From Pseudomonas cedrina subsp. cedrina (lineage in GTDB: Bacteria > Pseudomonadota > Gammaproteobacteria > Pseudomonadales > Pseudomonadaceae), in contig NZ_MNPW01000003.1 in NCBI RefSeq assembly GCF_001983175.1, positions 434,001 through 498,000 on the forward strand: a DNA stretch of 64,000 nt. The letters run 5' to 3'. The notes beneath the pieces are model-generated. The model was not told the DNA's origin. It searched no databases and saw only the letters and a program-made list of their open reading frames with translations. This document shows positions 63,332 through 64,000 of this stretch, one piece after another (position 1 is the stretch's first letter; each line of letters opens with the position of its first letter). A program made the translations under genes and the position numbers.

Positions 63332-64000
63332 CAGTAACGACTCCAAACAGGGTTAACCCGGAGAAAGCGAACCATTAGTAGAAATGTAATCCCAAATAAA
63401 ACACCCACTATCAGGACAACCCATCCGTGTTCTGCCACCGCAGCCAACATAATATTGTTTGCCCATCCCATCGGATTAAAAAATCGAATGACGGCAAGAG
63501 TGGGGTGTGAAGAACTGACACTTACGATACCGAGTGCCAACATTGCCAAGGATAAAATTGAATAAATCGTGCTGGCGTTCTGAAAACCTACGGGGACCAG
63601 CGTCAATAAAAGCGAAGGGATGGAGAAGAGGAGGAAACAAATATAGAACCGTCCGATGATGTCGAGGTATTCGGCGACTTGGACAGAGGACTGCCGCGTC
63701 AATACGTAGAAAACGGAGCAATACAGTATTGAAACGACCGAATAGGCAAAAAACTGCCCGGCAAGGAAGATGATTTTCGTACGAGGGGTATAGACGAAAG
63801 ACCGTAGAAAGCCGCTTTCTCTGCGGCCTACGATGTAAAACGCCAAACCGAAGAACGCCACACTTGAAGACACGAAAGCGTAAAACCAGGAAGTGCTGGA
63901 CATGTAATCGTCGTACGCGCCACTCACTGGCGCCCTCGTGTACGTGATCAGATAGTACGTCACTACCGGAGAAATGACTGTCCAAAACAATGCGACAGGC
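63331..64000 (-). CDS. ABC-2-type permease (5' end outside window)
   Basis: At least 222 codons of a membrane protein read into the window from the right edge; the apparent start near 63990 is only a TTG and the frame continues to 64000, so the N-terminus lies outside. Six hydrophobic segments (for example FWTVISPVVTYYLITY, WFYAFVSSSVAFFGLAFYIV, LVPVGFQNASTIYSILSL) fit an ABC-2 exporter permease. Noticeably AT-richer and with more non-preferred codons than its neighbours. It is coupled to the following ATPase gene. Other genes of the system are likely to lie beyond the window. Confidence 0.75.
   Translation of the reverse strand, partial: PVALFWTVISPVVTYYLITYTRAPVSGAYDDYMSSTSWFYAFVSSSVAFFGLAFYIVGRRESGFLRSFVYTPRTKIIFLAGQFFAYSVVSILYCSVFYVLTRQSSVQVAEYLDIIGRFYICFLLFSIPSLLLTLVPVGFQNASTIYSILSLAMLALGIVSVSSSHPTLAVIRFFNPMGWANNIMLAAVAEHGWVVLIVGVLFGITFLLMVRFLRVNPVWSRY

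Overview
The window is a chromosomal segment of a fluorescent Pseudomonas of the P. fluorescens group. The evidence is the block tig-clpP-clpX-lon-hupB-ppiD, the pyoverdine genes pvdA / fpvI-like / pvdRT-opmQ with their PvdS (iron-starvation) promoters, high GC with long antisense open frames, and many REP-type palindromes. Assignments are from reading the sequence; no database search was possible.

Layout. 1-3.2 kb: the end of a lipoprotein gene, a LysR regulator divergent from an MFS exporter, and a GNAT acetyltransferase. 3.2-11.8 kb (all minus strand): the protein-quality-control block ppiD, hupB, lon, clpX, clpP, tig, with heat-shock-type promoters before lon and clpX and a decayed tRNA-Asp copy between hupB and ppiD. 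11.8-14.7 kb: a group II intron with its reverse transcriptase/maturase, sitting between tig and its probable promoter. 15.0-15.5 kb: tRNA-His, tRNA-Leu, tRNA-His and tRNA-Arg. 15.8-19.3 kb: folD, pbpG and small envelope genes. 19.5-25.3 kb: a tripartite RND efflux operon. 25.5-27.5 kb: a radical-SAM DNA repair gene pair. 27.6-34.4 kb: pyoverdine synthesis, regulation and export. 34.5-44.9 kb: a GntR regulator, a branched-chain-type ABC importer, a carbamoylase-type hydrolase, an amidase and a LysR regulator, probably one amide/N-carbamoyl-compound uptake and degradation unit. 44.9-52.9 kb: a LacI regulator facing a sugar-alcohol operon (ribose-type ABC importer, EltD-like dehydrogenase, FGGY kinase, SDR dehydrogenase). 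53.0-53.9 kb: a gene-free composite of two inverted structured repeats. 54-60 kb: a secreted PPC-domain protein and an Att-type ABC operon. 60.1-62.6 kb: an Ais-like phosphatase and ArnT (lipid A modification). 62.6-64 kb: a less GC-rich ABC exporter cut by the window edge.

The most interesting observations are: two inverted copies of a three-way-junction repeat whose stems differ in sequence but keep the same fold; a 102-bp REP doublet inserted in frame inside the signal peptide of the Att-operon lipoprotein, with a second 102-bp copy in the fpvI-like leader; the tRNA-Asp relic that still has its acceptor stem and terminator; the intron in the tig leader; and a nearly identical 21-bp motif in front of both ais and arnT.
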